Assembly (NCBI RefSeq): GCF_001469895.1 | Contig: NZ_LOPY01000037.1 | Span: 60,189 to 124,188 of the forward strand | DNA from: Pseudoalteromonas sp. XI10 | GTDB taxonomy: Bacteria; Pseudomonadota; Gammaproteobacteria; Enterobacterales; Alteromonadaceae | Direction: 5' to 3' | DNA: 64,000 nucleotides | Part shown: positions 19,327 through 31,383 of the stretch, in pieces | How positions within the stretch are numbered: position 1 is the stretch's first letter | Layout: every line of letters starts with the position of its first letter | Position numbers and translations under genes: made by a program | The notes under the pieces: generated by a model | Databases searched by the model: none | Told to the model about the DNA's origin: nothing | The model's input: the letters and a program-made list of their open reading frames with translations, nothing else

Positions 19327-19790
19327 TAAGCTTTATCAACACGCACCGTGTTATCGGTGAGGTAGACCAAACGTACTTTATCACCTTGGTTAAACAGCAT
19401 TTGGTTGTCTTTATCTTGTACAACCATAAACTGTTCGCCGCTTTCTACTTTAATCATCAATTCAACGAGCTGATATTGTATAACGCGACTTTTTTGTTGA
19501 CGGTTGTGAGCAACAGAGCCACCAATCATCGAACCTAAAATGGTTGCTACAGTACGACCACTGCCGCCACCAAACTGATTACCAATAACACCGCCAATTA
19601 GCGCACCACCAAACGTTTCCCAGCCGTTGGTTTTATCTCTGACCAGCTCTTGTTCGGTAATGGTTCGCACTGATTGTACTGAGCCGAACAACACCTGCTG
19701 TACTGGTACTGCTTTGTTACGCTGATAATCAGCATAACTTGGCGAGCTCAGTAATAAACAGCTTGCTAGGATTGCTACTAGGTATTTCAT
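19323..19790 (-). CDS. Glycine-zipper 2TM-domain envelope protein
   Basis: The 155-residue product has a cleavable signal peptide (ending PSYA) and a glycine-zipper segment GGALIGGVIGNQFGGGSG followed by ATILGSMIGGSVAHN, as in SlyB/PcP-type outer-membrane proteins. No lipobox is present. It is the last gene of the LpoB operon, 12 bases after lpoB, which suggests an envelope role; the precise function is unknown. Confidence 0.75.
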   Translation of the reverse strand: MKYLVAILASCLLLSSPSYADYQRNKAVPVQQVLFGSVQSVRTITEQELVRDKTNGWETFGGALIGGVIGNQFGGGSGRTVATILGSMIGGSVAHNRQQKSRVIQYQLVELMIKVESGEQFMVVQDKDNQMLFNQGDKVRLVYLTDNTVRVDKAY

Positions 19791-19802
19791 AAACCCTCCT
19801 GA

Positions 19803-20414
19803 CTACCAGCCAAAAGTTGATTTCTCACGTGTTTTACGGATTTCAGTTTCATCAGCCCATTCAACTAGGCCGCTTTTTAAATCCATTAAACGCATAGTGA
19901 ATTTATAATACACATCAGCCTTGTCAGCATTCGATTTAACAATGCTCGATAAGTTACCGTATAACATGTATTGCGCACCAACTTGCTGGCCAAAGGCAAT
20001 AGCGGTATTTGGGTTTACAAGTGGGTCAACGTTTTGGAAATTAAGTTGCTCGCGCACAGCTTCAACGCGGGTCATATCAACAAAGCGGAACTTACCACTG
20101 CGTAATAACTGTGTTGAGATTGAATCAGTAATTGATTCAGTATCAATATGCTCGCTCGTTTTGTTTTTAATACGTTCAACAAACACGATAGGGCGGGTAT
20201 TTGCTGTCATGGTACCAACCACAGGTGAAGCAAGTAACGAGTCTGTCATTTGGCTTGCTACTTTTTGTAGATCCGTTGAACCAAAGTTGATATCTGTGGT
20301 TTCTACGGCTTGCGCATCACCATAGCTAACAACGGCTTTGTTAGCACAACCAGACAGCAACAAAGCGCTTGTCATCGCAACGGCCGCAGCCGACTTAACA
20401 GAAAGTAATTTCAT
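19803..20414 (-). CDS. lpoB: Penicillin-binding protein activator LpoB
   Basis: Outer-membrane lipoprotein that reaches through the periplasm and activates PBP1b for peptidoglycan synthesis. The 203-residue product has the lipobox LLSGC, then the LpoB-type domain: QKVASQMTDSLLASPVV, ERIKNKTSEHIDTESI, and GAQYMLYGNLSSI. I chose the ATG at 20414 because AAGGAT precedes it by six bases and the lipoprotein signal starts there; an upstream in-frame start would run into ycfL. The proline-rich linker of enterobacterial LpoB is absent, as in shorter homologues. Confidence 0.88.
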   Translation of the reverse strand: MKLLSVKSAAAVAMTSALLLSGCANKAVVSYGDAQAVETTDINFGSTDLQKVASQMTDSLLASPVVGTMTANTRPIVFVERIKNKTSEHIDTESITDSISTQLLRSGKFRFVDMTRVEAVREQLNFQNVDPLVNPNTAIAFGQQVGAQYMLYGNLSSIVKSNADKADVYYKFTMRLMDLKSGLVEWADETEIRKTREKSTFGW

Positions 20415-20424
20415 TGTAGTATCC

Positions 20425-20850
20425 TTAATCTTCAAATTCTTGTGCTTCTGTTGACACTTCACGCACTGCAAGCGAGAAGGTGACAGCATTTGCTGTCGGG
20501 GCTAGGCCCGGTAATTGGGTCTTAGCAAATCCAAATAATGTAATAGGTTGCCAAGGTGAGTGGTTGCCGCGAATAACAAAGCCATCAGCGTCATACCAAG
20601 TAAATTGATACTGTAAGTATTGAGACTTTTTGTACTGGCTTGCCAGTGTCACAACAACATCTGTTAAGCCATTTGTTTGGCGTGTTTTTACATCTGTAAT
20701 GGCTAATTTCTTGCCAAGTTCAGGGTTATTAACAATCAGTTGTTGGTTATACTGTTGTGATGCCTGCTCAACACCAATGCCAGAAGTGGTAGGGCGTGAG
20801 GAGCAAGCCGCAACAAGTAAAATGGTTAATAGTGGCACTAAGTATTTCAT
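20425..20850 (-). CDS. ycfL: YcfL family (DUF1425) lipoprotein
   Basis: Predicted lipoprotein of 141 residues with lipobox VAAC, followed by a beta-rich domain containing QFTWYDADGFVI and WQPITLFG, features of DUF1425. In E. coli ycfL lies directly before lpoB, and the same order holds here with an 10-base gap. The second of two adjacent ATGs is chosen because AGGAG is five bases away. A role with LpoB in cell-wall synthesis is inferred from linkage. Confidence 0.82.
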   Translation of the reverse strand: MKYLVPLLTILLVAACSSRPTTSGIGVEQASQQYNQQLIVNNPELGKKLAITDVKTRQTNGLTDVVVTLASQYKKSQYLQYQFTWYDADGFVIRGNHSPWQPITLFGFAKTQLPGLAPTANAVTFSLAVREVSTEAQEFED

Positions 20851-20858
20851 CATTGCTC

Positions 20859-22223
20859 CTAGAGTTGTACGACATGTGTGTCGTAGTAGTTATTTATAGA
20901 GGTTAGAAAAATCAAGGTTAACCCTTGCTTACTAACCGTAAAGTCTATTTCGCCGTGCCCTGGCACGGTTAAAGCGTGCTGACCTGCTGGCATCGCGTGC
21001 TGCGCAATACTCAGTTGACTAGGTAAAGTCGACCAGCTTCGCGTATCAGCCTGCTCTGATGCAATGTTATAAATATTCGCTAAAATATTACCGACATCGC
21101 CGCCGCTTCTTGCCAATTCTGCGCGCATCTTTTCTTTCGCAACCAAACGCATAACTTGGCGGGTTATTCTGCCAGCACTTTGATCTTTCAAAGTTTTTGC
21201 TGCCAACGCTTCAAGCCTAACAATGGGCGTCAGTGGCAAATTTTCGCCATCGAATGTCACTGTTTTATCACTGCCCGCATAAGGCGCATCGCGATAAACT
21301 GGCATGGCAATACTGTAAAAGCGTGCATCACCCCGGGAGGTATAAATGGGTAATCGTAAATGAAACTCTTGCCTTGCTGGTATCAAACCTTGCTCTGCAA
21401 TTACAATTACTTGGCCCGTGTTTGCTTGAGTCTGCTTTAGCTTGCCAAAGCGTTTGCTAAATTCTTCAAAGTCCTGATCAAACCCTTGTTTTTTGGCAAG
21501 GCGTAACACTGTTTGCTGTAAGTAGCTATTTTCGCTATTTATTTCGAGTGCTTTTTTATAATCGATATAGGCATCATCAAACTGTTTATCCGCTTCATAA
21601 AGTAGGCCAGACAAATAAAACGTAAAGGCATTTTGAAAGCCATTTTTGACATTACCAATTAGCTCAGCTATATCTGGGTAGCCTTCGGCGGCCTTTTCTG
21701 CTTGTTCATCAAGTACAGCTTGGTTGTCTTTTAGTGCATCTTCTTGCACTTTATTAGCACGCCTAACTTCAACTAATGCAGATTCAAGTTGTTTATCAAA
21801 TACATAACTCAGTGCTTTGTAGCTATGCAGCATCGTCATTTCATAGGCTGCTGGCTCATAACCAATCACTGAGTCATTGGTTAATAATGAATTTGTTTGC
21901 TCAAGGCCTGCGCTCAGCTGTACTTTGGCTGCTTGACGTTTTTTTTCCATATTTTGATAAACAGCTTCAAAGGTCTCATTGGCCTGAGAATTTTGTTTAG
22001 CCAAAAACTCAAGACGGGCCGTTTCAAGCTGATTTAATAAATAGTTACTATGGCCTCGGCTGTTACTTGGCAAAAGCTGCTGTGCACTTGCTATGTTATT
22101 TTGAGAAACAGCTTGGCGCACAGGTCTTAGCTGCGTCGCATAATCTTGGAATAGATCAGTAATACCTATGGTACTGCAACCAGATAACAGTAAAGCAGCT
22201 CCAATAAATAAACGTCGATGCAC
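20859..22223 (-). CDS. COG3014-type lipoprotein with TPR-like helices
   Basis: The 454-residue lipoprotein (lipobox LLSGC) has an N-terminal helical region with TPR-like repeats, including ALVEVRRANKVQEDALKDN and DAYIDYKKALEINSENSYL, then a beta-rich C-terminal half. This matches COG3014 proteins that accompany ycfL-lpoB in many marine gammaproteobacteria. It is the first gene of this four-gene minus-strand operon. It may act as a scaffold in the outer membrane, but no activity is known to me. Confidence 0.75.
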   Translation of the reverse strand: MHRRLFIGAALLLSGCSTIGITDLFQDYATQLRPVRQAVSQNNIASAQQLLPSNSRGHSNYLLNQLETARLEFLAKQNSQANETFEAVYQNMEKKRQAAKVQLSAGLEQTNSLLTNDSVIGYEPAAYEMTMLHSYKALSYVFDKQLESALVEVRRANKVQEDALKDNQAVLDEQAEKAAEGYPDIAELIGNVKNGFQNAFTFYLSGLLYEADKQFDDAYIDYKKALEINSENSYLQQTVLRLAKKQGFDQDFEEFSKRFGKLKQTQANTGQVIVIAEQGLIPARQEFHLRLPIYTSRGDARFYSIAMPVYRDAPYAGSDKTVTFDGENLPLTPIVRLEALAAKTLKDQSAGRITRQVMRLVAKEKMRAELARSGGDVGNILANIYNIASEQADTRSWSTLPSQLSIAQHAMPAGQHALTVPGHGEIDFTVSKQGLTLIFLTSINNYYDTHVVQL

Positions 22224-22357
22224 TGAACACTCCTTTTAAACAATGTACTGAGATTAGCATACGCGGCTTAACCTTCTATGATAAATTATGTAAAAAATCG
22301 TAAGTTAATTGTCTAATTTTAGGTCTTATCTTTTTTAAAACCAAAAGGATAACTCAT

Positions 22358-23216
22358 TTGTTGAGCACAGTACTGTATACCTTGATTGCACTTTGTGCGT
22401 TTGCAGCTAACTCTTTGCTGTGCCGAATGGCATTACAAAGTGGTGATATTGATCCGTTAAGTTTTACTGCTATTCGCTTAGCCAGTGGGGCGTTTATGTT
22501 GCTTGGCTTACTTTTATGGCAAACAAAGCTAAAGCAAACAAAATCACAATCAGCTAAACCTTTAACCGATAAAGGTAACAATATCAGTGCCCTTAGTTTA
22601 TTTGTTTACGCGCTGTGCTTTTCAGTTGCCTATGTTGATTTAAACACAGGCACAGGCGCACTTATCTTATTTTCGGCAGTGCAGTTAACCATGATAGGTC
22701 ATAGTGTTTTAAATAAAGAGCCACTCAGCAAAGTACAGTGGGGAGCTTTGTTTGTTGCTTTTGCGGGTTTTATTTACTTAATGCTGCCCTCAGCCACCGT
22801 GCCTTCTTTCATACCAGCAATGCTTATGGCGTTAAGTGGCGTGGCATGGGGTGTTTACAGTATTCGCGGAAAATCATGCAGCTCACCTTTGCAAGCAACC
22901 AGCTTTAACTTTCTAAGAAGTTTAATACTTGTGCCAATTTTAGTCATTGTAGCTTTAGTTGATTGGCAAGGTATTACTGCGAGTGGGGTTTATTTGGCGA
23001 TAGCTTCAGGAGCGCTTGCATCCGGGCTTGGTTATAGCATTTGGTACATAGCATTACCTAGGCTTAAAAGTAGCCAAGCAGGGGTGGTGCAGCTAACCGT
23101 GCCTGTGCTTGCCACATTAGCTGGGGTGGTGGTTTTAGATGAGCAATTAACAGCGCGTTTAGTTGTAGCCAGCGCCTTAATTCTTGGCGCTGTACTGGTG
23201 TTTTTAATGGCTAAAA

Positions 23217-23230
<14 letters not shown>
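22358..23230 (+). CDS. EamA/DMT family transporter
   Basis: The 290-residue protein has ten predicted membrane helices in two EamA halves, typical of drug/metabolite exporters (RhaT/YdcZ-like). Motifs include FAANSLLCRMALQSGDIDPLSFTAIRLASG in the first half and SGVAWGVYSIRGK in the second. It starts with TTG; AAGGAT lies seven bases before it and no better ATG exists before the first membrane helix. The substrate is unknown. The 3' end overlaps the convergent M15 peptidase gene by 14 bases. Confidence 0.85.
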
Positions 23231-25368
<2,138 letters not shown>

Positions 25369-25373
25369 AAATT

Positions 25374-25871
25374 CTACTTTTTAGTTACAGTGAGTAATGT
25401 GTCTACCCCAGCAGTGACCTGAGATAGTGAATAATATAGGGGTCCAAGGTGTTGGCTATTGAGAACGCACAGTGTGCCAAGCATAGGACTGCTCAGCTCG
25501 CGTAAATCAAAATAGGCTAACCGTTCACCTTTGCTAATTTTACTGCCGTTTAATTTAGCAATATTGGTGTGGTTGATATGTTCTTCAACCGAAGAAAACG
25601 ATAAGTTTAATAAAACTTTTAAACCGTTTTTTGCCTGTAAAATGTATTCTTTACCGGCATTTTTAACTTGTAATAGGGTGCCATCGAATGGCGCGATGAT
25701 GTTGTGGCTAGTTAGTTCAACACTAATCCCAGGGCCAAGGGTAGCAAAACGAAAAAATGGCTCAGGGTGCTCGCTAATGCTTTTTACACGCCCGGTAAAT
25801 GGGCTTTTAATGGCCATGCAGCGCGCTTTTCTGAGGCTGCGTTCGGGTAAGTATTGAACTTCGTTAGTCAT
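25374..25871 (-). CDS. Glucose-type EIIA-like PTS protein lacking both phospho-histidines
   Basis: The 165-residue protein aligns with EIIA-Glc (Crr): IKSPFTGRVKSI at the start, GPGISVELTSHNIIAPFDGTL in the middle, and a matching C-terminal barrel. Where Crr has the phosphorylated histidine in VHFG, this protein has N89 in LLNLS, and the neighbouring NHA histidine is replaced near residues 73-75 (NAGKEY). It therefore cannot be phosphorylated in the usual way. It is cotranscribed with an ACT protein (3 bases upstream) and an ArsC-like gene (5 bases downstream). A regulatory or binding role is inferred. Confidence 0.78.
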   Translation of the reverse strand: MTNEVQYLPERSLRKARCMAIKSPFTGRVKSISEHPEPFFRFATLGPGISVELTSHNIIAPFDGTLLQVKNAGKEYILQAKNGLKVLLNLSFSSVEEHINHTNIAKLNGSKISKGERLAYFDLRELSSPMLGTLCVLNSQHLGPLYYSLSQVTAGVDTLLTVTKK

Positions 25872-25874
25872 AGC

Positions 25875-26267
25875 TTATTTAACATCACCTAGCACATGGT
25901 AACCGTCTTTTTTCAGGGCTGTAATAGCTTTGGCCATACTTTGCTTTTTCACCAATACATAATCTGTATCGTAGGTTGATAAAGCAAAAATCGAAATCGA
26001 CGCTTTTGCTAGCACGCCAGAAATATTCGCCATAATACCCGTTAACGAAAAACCAAGTGGGCCAATTACTTCAAGTGCCTGCCAGTCGGTTTCTTGATCA
26101 AGACTGTCGAGTTGGAAACTGCTAGGGCAGACAATAGACAGCTCATCAGCCGTTTTTGCAATAAAGAAAATAGCTTGTTGGAGTAAGGCAGGATCAATCG
26201 TCGCATCGACATCTAAACTATGAATGGTAAGTTCTTCACTATGAAGTTGTAACGTTTGTTTTGACAT
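25875..26267 (-). CDS. ACT-domain protein (COG3603 type)
   Basis: The 130-residue product holds two ACT-like units. The second, GPLGFSLTGIMANISGVLAKASISIFALSTYDTDYVLVK, is typical of amino-acid-sensing ACT proteins with fold similarity to CASTOR. I chose the ATG at 26267 because AGGA lies six bases upstream; a longer reading to 26333 has no such site. It opens the operon that includes EIIA-like, ArsC-like, dapE and M15 genes. Amino-acid sensing is inferred. Confidence 0.78.
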   Translation of the reverse strand: MSKQTLQLHSEELTIHSLDVDATIDPALLQQAIFFIAKTADELSIVCPSSFQLDSLDQETDWQALEVIGPLGFSLTGIMANISGVLAKASISIFALSTYDTDYVLVKKQSMAKAITALKKDGYHVLGDVK

Positions 26268-26429
26268 CTGCGATCCTATCTTTGAAGCCTTTGAATTTAT
26301 AGTATAGGTAAACAAAGTTAAGATAAAGCGCAATAATTTTGATTGCTGAGGTTTTACTCAATATCGCTGTTGAGGTTGTCCACAGAATCTGTGGATAAAT
26401 ATGGGAATAGGTACGTATAAAGACGCTAA

Positions 26430-26464
26430 TAGGCTAATTTATAAAGGTTTTATAAATTAGCCTA
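26430..26464. repeat. Long perfect hairpin downstream of pta
   Basis: A 16-bp perfect inverted repeat (left arm 26430-26445, right arm 26449-26464) has only a 3-base loop. It lies 13 bases after the pta stop codon on the minus strand. It lacks a T-run on either side, so it looks like an mRNA 3'-end stabiliser or a termination signal of unusual form rather than a standard terminator. Confidence 0.6.
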
Positions 26465-26476
26465 AATTTTGAAGGG

Positions 26477-28633
26477 TTAATTTTCTAAGCTTTCAACTTG
26501 CTTAGCTTGAATCGCTGTAAGGGCAATGGTGTAAACAATATCATCTACTAATGCGCCACGGCTCAAGTCATTTACCGGCTTACGCATACCTTGCAGCATT
26601 GGGCCAATACTAATTAAATCGGCACTACGTTGTACGGCTTTATAAGTTGTATTACCCGTATTTAAATCTGGGAATACAAACACTGTTGCTTTACCTGCAA
26701 CCGGGCTGTCTGGTGCTTTCTTAAGTGCTACGTTTTCCATAATAGCGGCATCATACTGAAGCGGGCCATCAATCACTAAATCAGGGCGCTTTTGCTGAGC
26801 AAGCTTAGTGGCTTCACGGACTTTTTCTACGTCAGCACCTGAACCCGAGGTACCCGTACTGTAGCTGATCATTGCAACACGCGGTTCAATACCAAACGCA
26901 GCCGCTGAATCCGCTGATTGAATCGCGATATCGGCCAGTTGCTCTGCCGTTGGATCAGGGTTGATAGCACAGTCACCGTATACCAGAACTTGATCAGGTA
27001 ACAACATAAAGAACACTGACGATACCAACGATGAACCCGGTGCAGTTTTAATTAACTGTAGCGGTGGTCGAATCGTATTCGCTGTAGTGTTAACAGCACC
27101 TGACACTAGGCCATCTACTTTGCCTTGTTCAAGCATCATGGTGCCGAGTACAACATTATCAAGTAGTTGTTCTTGAGCAACCACCTCTGTTAAGCCTTTG
27201 TTTTTACGAATTTCTACCATAGGCGCAACGTAATCGTTGATCACATCACTTGGCTCAACAATAGTTACGTTATCGTTAAGCTCAACACCTTGTTGCTCAG
27301 CAATACGTAAAATTTCTTCTTTGTCACCAAGTAGGATTGTTTTTGCAATGCCACGTTGGCCACAAATTGCTGCGGCTTTAATCGTGCGCGGCTCATTACC
27401 TTCAGGTAAAACAACCGTTTTCTTCGCTTGACGGGCCTTATCTGTTAGTAGGAAGCGAAACGCTGGCGGAGACATTTTACGAGTACGACCAACACTTTGT
27501 GCAAGGCTGTCTAACCAGTCAGAGTCAATGTTACTAGCGTTGTGATCTTTTACTTTATCGATACGTTGGTCATCATCGCACGGTACTTCCATATTGAAGT
27601 TGTGCAGTAATAAAGACGTGCGCCATGTATCTTCTTGTGTTGCCAGGATTGGTAGGCCGGTATTCATAGCTTGTTCGCACAATTTCATAATGCGATCTTC
27701 AGGTTTAAAGCCACCGGTTAATAAAATAGCCCCAAGCTTGGTACCATTCATGGCTGATAAACAAGCGGCAACGAGTACATCAGAGCGATCGCCCGGAGTT
27801 ACCAGTAATGCACCTGGCGTAAAGTGGCTTAAAATATTCGATACAGTACGAGCACAGAAAGTAACACGACGTAAACGACGATGAGCCATGTCGCCTTCAT
27901 TAATAACTTCGGCTTTTAGGTATTCACATAAATCACGCACACGTGGCGCCACTAGGTCGAAATCCCACGGGATTGAACCTAATAACTTAAATGGGTGTTT
28001 TCTGAAAATAGGCAGTGATGCTAAACGGTTTAATTCGTTTTCAAGTTGCTCAGGCTCATGGGCTTCAACAAGGTCTGCACGAGCACGACCTTCGTCATCT
28101 AGAGGTGCATTAACTTTATTGAAAATACAGCCTAACACGCGAGGGTGGTTAACACCGCCATAGTTGCCAGAAGCAATTTCTAAACGGTCTTCAATTTGGT
28201 CGTTGCTATCGTTACTAGGTGTTAAAACAAAAACAATATCAGCACCGAGTGTTTGCGCGATTTCACGGTTTACACGGCCAGCATAAGGCTGACGACGTGT
28301 TGGCACCATACCTTCGATAATAGCAATTTCGTCTTCTTTAATGGTGCTTTCAAAGCGCTCTACGATTTCTTCTAGTAAATCGTCGCCTTTACCATCACCA
28401 ATCATTTGCTCTGCATAGCTAAGCTCAAATGGTGTCGGTGGATTAATTGGCGAGCCATGGGTAACAATTTGCGTCGACTTTTCAGGACCTGTATCGCCAG
28501 AACGCGGCTGCGCAATTGGTTTGAAAAAGTTCACTTTAAGCGCTTTTTGCTCAAGTGCACGCACTAAACCAACAGAAACAGATGTTAAACCAACCCCAGT
28601 CGAAATAGGGATCAACATAATTCTACGTGCCAT
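26477..28633 (-). CDS. pta: Phosphate acetyltransferase
   Basis: Interconverts acetyl-CoA and acetyl phosphate, with AckA forming the acetate overflow pathway. The 718-residue product is of the long type: an N-terminal P-loop-like BioD/DRTGG region ([15 protein letters not shown]; the DRTGG part about residues 215-330) and a C-terminal PTA domain (from about residue 390) with [14 protein letters not shown] and [10 protein letters not shown]. Length matches E. coli Pta. It follows ackA by four bases. Confidence 0.97.
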   Translation of the reverse strand: MARRIMLIPISTGVGLTSVSVGLVRALEQKALKVNFFKPIAQPRSGDTGPEKSTQIVTHGSPINPPTPFELSYAEQMIGDGKGDDLLEEIVERFESTIKEDEIAIIEGMVPTRRQPYAGRVNREIAQTLGADIVFVLTPSNDSNDQIEDRLEIASGNYGGVNHPRVLGCIFNKVNAPLDDEGRARADLVEAHEPEQLENELNRLASLPIFRKHPFKLLGSIPWDFDLVAPRVRDLCEYLKAEVINEGDMAHRRLRRVTFCARTVSNILSHFTPGALLVTPGDRSDVLVAACLSAMNGTKLGAILLTGGFKPEDRIMKLCEQAMNTGLPILATQEDTWRTSLLLHNFNMEVPCDDDQRIDKVKDHNASNIDSDWLDSLAQSVGRTRKMSPPAFRFLLTDKARQAKKTVVLPEGNEPRTIKAAAICGQRGIAKTILLGDKEEILRIAEQQGVELNDNVTIVEPSDVINDYVAPMVEIRKNKGLTEVVAQEQLLDNVVLGTMMLEQGKVDGLVSGAVNTTANTIRPPLQLIKTAPGSSLVSSVFFMLLPDQVLVYGDCAINPDPTAEQLADIAIQSADSAAAFGIEPRVAMISYSTGTSGSGADVEKVREATKLAQQKRPDLVIDGPLQYDAAIMENVALKKAPDSPVAGKATVFVFPDLNTGNTTYKAVQRSADLISIGPMLQGMRKPVNDLSRGALVDDIVYTIALTAIQAKQVESLEN

Positions 28634-28637
28634 TTAC

Positions 28638-29852
28638 TTAACCCTCCTTTGCAATGCGGGCTGCATCGTTAGCAATAACCCATTCTTCGTTAGTCGGGAT
28701 CACAAACGCTTTAGCATGCGCTTGGCCTTTTGAAATTAAGCCTTCTTTACCAAAACGTGCCGCTAAGTTTGCAGCTTCGTCACATTCAAGGCCTAAAAAG
28801 CCTAATTGAGTGATTACTTTGTCACGAATGATATCTGAGTTTTCACCAATACCACCGGTGAAAATAAGTGCATCAAGGCGCTGCACAGGCACTAAGAATG
28901 CGGCGATTTGTTTTGCTAAGCGATAGCAAAAAATATCGAGTGCAAGGTTCGCTTGCGGGTGGCCCTCAACTGCGGCTTCTTCAATAGTGCGACAATCATT
29001 TGATAATTCACTAATACCTAGTAAGCCACTTTGCTTATTAAGTAAGTCATCAATTTCTTGTACTGAATAATTAAGTTGCTGAGTTAAAAACGTAAATAAA
29101 CCCGGGTCGATGCTACCACTGCGGGTACCCATCACTAAGCCTTCAAGCGGTGTAAGGCCCATACTGGTATCAACACTTTTACCATCTTTAATCGCACATA
29201 CTGAACAACCATTACCTAAGTGTGCACTGATCACATTGGTTTGCTCGCGCTCTTTACCTAATAATTTTGCAGCTTCACCAGCAACATAATAATGGCTTGT
29301 ACCATGGAACCCATAACGTCTTACGCCGTGCTCTTTATAAAGCGAGTAAGGTAGGGCGTATAAGTAAGCAATATTTGGCATGCTTTGGTGAAATGCCGTA
29401 TCAAATACCGCAATTTGTGGCAGCGCTGAGAACGCTTGCTGTGCAGTACGAATGCCTAATAAGTTGGCTGGGTTATGAAGTGGTGCTAGTGCGGCTGTTT
29501 TTTCGATAGCTGCAAGTACATCATCGTCGATAAGCACAGATTCAGTGAAATGCTCACCACCGTGCACAACACGATGACCCACAGCAATTAAATTATCCGC
29601 TAGGCCTAGCTCATTAACTAGCTTCACAAGCTCAGCAATTGCTGCATCGTGGGCTTGGCCCTTTGCAAGCTCAATAAGTTGTTTTTCACCATTATATTTA
29701 TATTTGATTGAAGGCGTGTCTGAGCCAAGGCGCTCAGCTAAACCAGAAATAACTTCGTCAGAAGTGGCGGCATCTAAAATGGCAAATTTTAAACTTGAAC
29801 TACCACAGTTCAGTACTAAAACATGTTGTGGTGAGCAAAGGGGCGTCGACAT
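28638..29852 (-). CDS. ackA: Acetate kinase
   Basis: Makes acetate and ATP from acetyl phosphate, reversibly. The 404-residue ASKHA-fold protein shows VLNCGSSSLKFAILD, the HRVVHGGEHF signature, FDTAFHQSMP, RRYGFHGTSHYYV and FTGGIGENS. The operon order ackA-pta and the adjacent divergent yfbV are conserved with E. coli. No specific regulatory motif is seen in the 290 bases upstream. Confidence 0.97.
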   Translation of the reverse strand: MSTPLCSPQHVLVLNCGSSSLKFAILDAATSDEVISGLAERLGSDTPSIKYKYNGEKQLIELAKGQAHDAAIAELVKLVNELGLADNLIAVGHRVVHGGEHFTESVLIDDDVLAAIEKTAALAPLHNPANLLGIRTAQQAFSALPQIAVFDTAFHQSMPNIAYLYALPYSLYKEHGVRRYGFHGTSHYYVAGEAAKLLGKEREQTNVISAHLGNGCSVCAIKDGKSVDTSMGLTPLEGLVMGTRSGSIDPGLFTFLTQQLNYSVQEIDDLLNKQSGLLGISELSNDCRTIEEAAVEGHPQANLALDIFCYRLAKQIAAFLVPVQRLDALIFTGGIGENSDIIRDKVITQLGFLGLECDEAANLAARFGKEGLISKGQAHAKAFVIPTNEEWVIANDAARIAKEG

Positions 29853-30142
29853 AGCTAGGTCCTAAAAGTACGATATCAGTCAGTGTATATTAAGGCTTGA
29901 TAATTAGAATTCTTTGCCAGTATAGTAAATAAGTATTTTGTTGCTACACTTAACAAAGCTAGGCTGTAATTATACTAAAGTCTGGTTGACTTAAGCCGAT
30001 AACATTTTATCTCATTTAGACTTTAAACGTTAGTCTCCTAACCATTAATTTGGTATTAAAACTAGGACAGGTTTTGCAGGGATTGTATCCGGGAGTGTAT
30101 TACACTCGGTTGTGAAACAAGTTGAAAACCCTAGGAGTGATG

Positions 30143-30589
30143 ATGCAAAAAGGTGTCATGTCACAAGTGCAAACAGGTCGTCAGTACGCTAAAAAATGGC
30201 CGATGCGACAAGAGCTCGCTCCATTGTTTGCCGAATTTAGAGTGATCAAGGCCACTGATCTGGCAATTACAGTGATGCCAATATTGGCAATGCTGACCGT
30301 TTTTATGCAAGTGAATTACTTAGGTAGTGATTATTTTCCACAAGCTATCACTATCGCGCTTTTCTTTTTATCACTACCGCTGCAAGGTTTGTTGTGGCTA
30401 GGCCGCCGTGCAGAAACCCGTTTAGAGCCAGCAATGCTAAGTTGGTATACCGAGCTGCACAGTAAAATGAAGGCGCATGGTTATCAGTCACAATTAACGA
30501 CTGAAAAACCACGCTACACCGATTTAGCTCAATTATTAAAAGATATGTTCGAAAAAATGGATAAAGCCTTCACTAAAGAACACTTCTAA
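30143..30589 (+). CDS. yfbV: UPF0208 membrane protein YfbV
   Basis: The 148-residue inner-membrane protein matches E. coli YfbV through GRQYAKKWPM, LAPLFAEFRVIKATDLAI and FFLSLPLQGLLWLGRRAET, with two membrane helices (about 60-80 and 90-110). In E. coli YfbV keeps the Ter macrodomain from isolating from neighbouring chromosome regions. AGGAG lies five bases before the second of two adjacent ATGs, at 30143. It ends overlapping the convergent rlmA by four bases. Confidence 0.9.
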   Translation: MQKGVMSQVQTGRQYAKKWPMRQELAPLFAEFRVIKATDLAITVMPILAMLTVFMQVNYLGSDYFPQAITIALFFLSLPLQGLLWLGRRAETRLEPAMLSWYTELHSKMKAHGYQSQLTTEKPRYTDLAQLLKDMFEKMDKAFTKEHF

Positions 30590-31383
30590 TCGCGAATAAA
30601 CTGGCTCACATAAAACGATAACGTTACTTTTTGTGGGCCTTGTTGCTCTATCTGCTGCCAATGTTCTGGGCGAAACTTCCACGCAAACGGCGTCATCATA
30701 ATTAAATGTTTAATCTCATCGACCGACAACAGCACCTGTTGCTCTAACAAGTTTATCGACTCTTTGCTGAAGCCTGCTGGTGGTTCTATCTCTGTATGCG
30801 GTTTTACATCGGCATAAATAAACGCTTTTAACTCTTTAAGGTGCCAAGGGCCAGGGCTTGCAACAATTAAACTAGCTTGCGGTTTGGCAAGGCGAGCAAG
30901 TTCTTGTGCAAATAAAGGGGCAAATACACTAACAAGCACATCAGCCTGCGCATCTGCAAAAGGGGCTTGGCTAATCGACGCGACACTAAAATGTGCATTT
31001 TCGTAACGCTTAGCGGCGTATTTTACCGCGGGCTTAGAAATATCGACACCATATACATCGGCACTCGACTGCGCTGCAATTGCTTGAGTGTAAAAGCCTT
31101 CACCACAGCCTAAATCAATCACTGAACTTGGTTCGAGAGATGCCACTAGCTCTGCTAAAGCTTGCTGTAAAAACAAATAGTGCCCGGCACTTAAAAAAGC
31201 GCGGCGAGCCTGCACCATTTCAAGGTTATCGCCCGGTTGTTTCGACTTTTTATTTTGCACGGGAAGTAAATTGACATAACCCTCTTTGGCGATATCAAAA
31301 CTGTGGTTGTTGTCACAACGGTAAGTTTTGTCGTTTAGAGTAAGTTCAAGTTTGCAAAGCGGGCAGTGATAGTGAAGACTCAT
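30586..31383 (-). CDS. rlmA: 23S rRNA (guanine-745 N1) methyltransferase
   Basis: SAM-dependent enzyme that methylates guanine 745 in helix 35 of 23S rRNA. The 265-residue product starts with a zinc finger (CPLCKLEL, then CDNNHSFD, and EGYVNLLP), then the Rossmann SAM site VIDLGCGEGFYTQAIA, and VLVSVFAPLFAQEL. This layout is the RlmA(I) type. Its start overlaps the ECF permease gene by four bases, within the xthA operon. Confidence 0.92.
   Translation of the reverse strand: MSLHYHCPLCKLELTLNDKTYRCDNNHSFDIAKEGYVNLLPVQNKKSKQPGDNLEMVQARRAFLSAGHYLFLQQALAELVASLEPSSVIDLGCGEGFYTQAIAAQSSADVYGVDISKPAVKYAAKRYENAHFSVASISQAPFADAQADVLVSVFAPLFAQELARLAKPQASLIVASPGPWHLKELKAFIYADVKPHTEIEPPAGFSKESINLLEQQVLLSVDEIKHLIMMTPFAWKFRPEHWQQIEQQGPQKVTLSFYVSQFIRD

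Noticed and set aside
22340..22400. A LexA box near the DMT transporter start (ACTGTATAC)
   Set aside because: Only one half-site matches; the second half of CTGT-N8-ACAG is missing.
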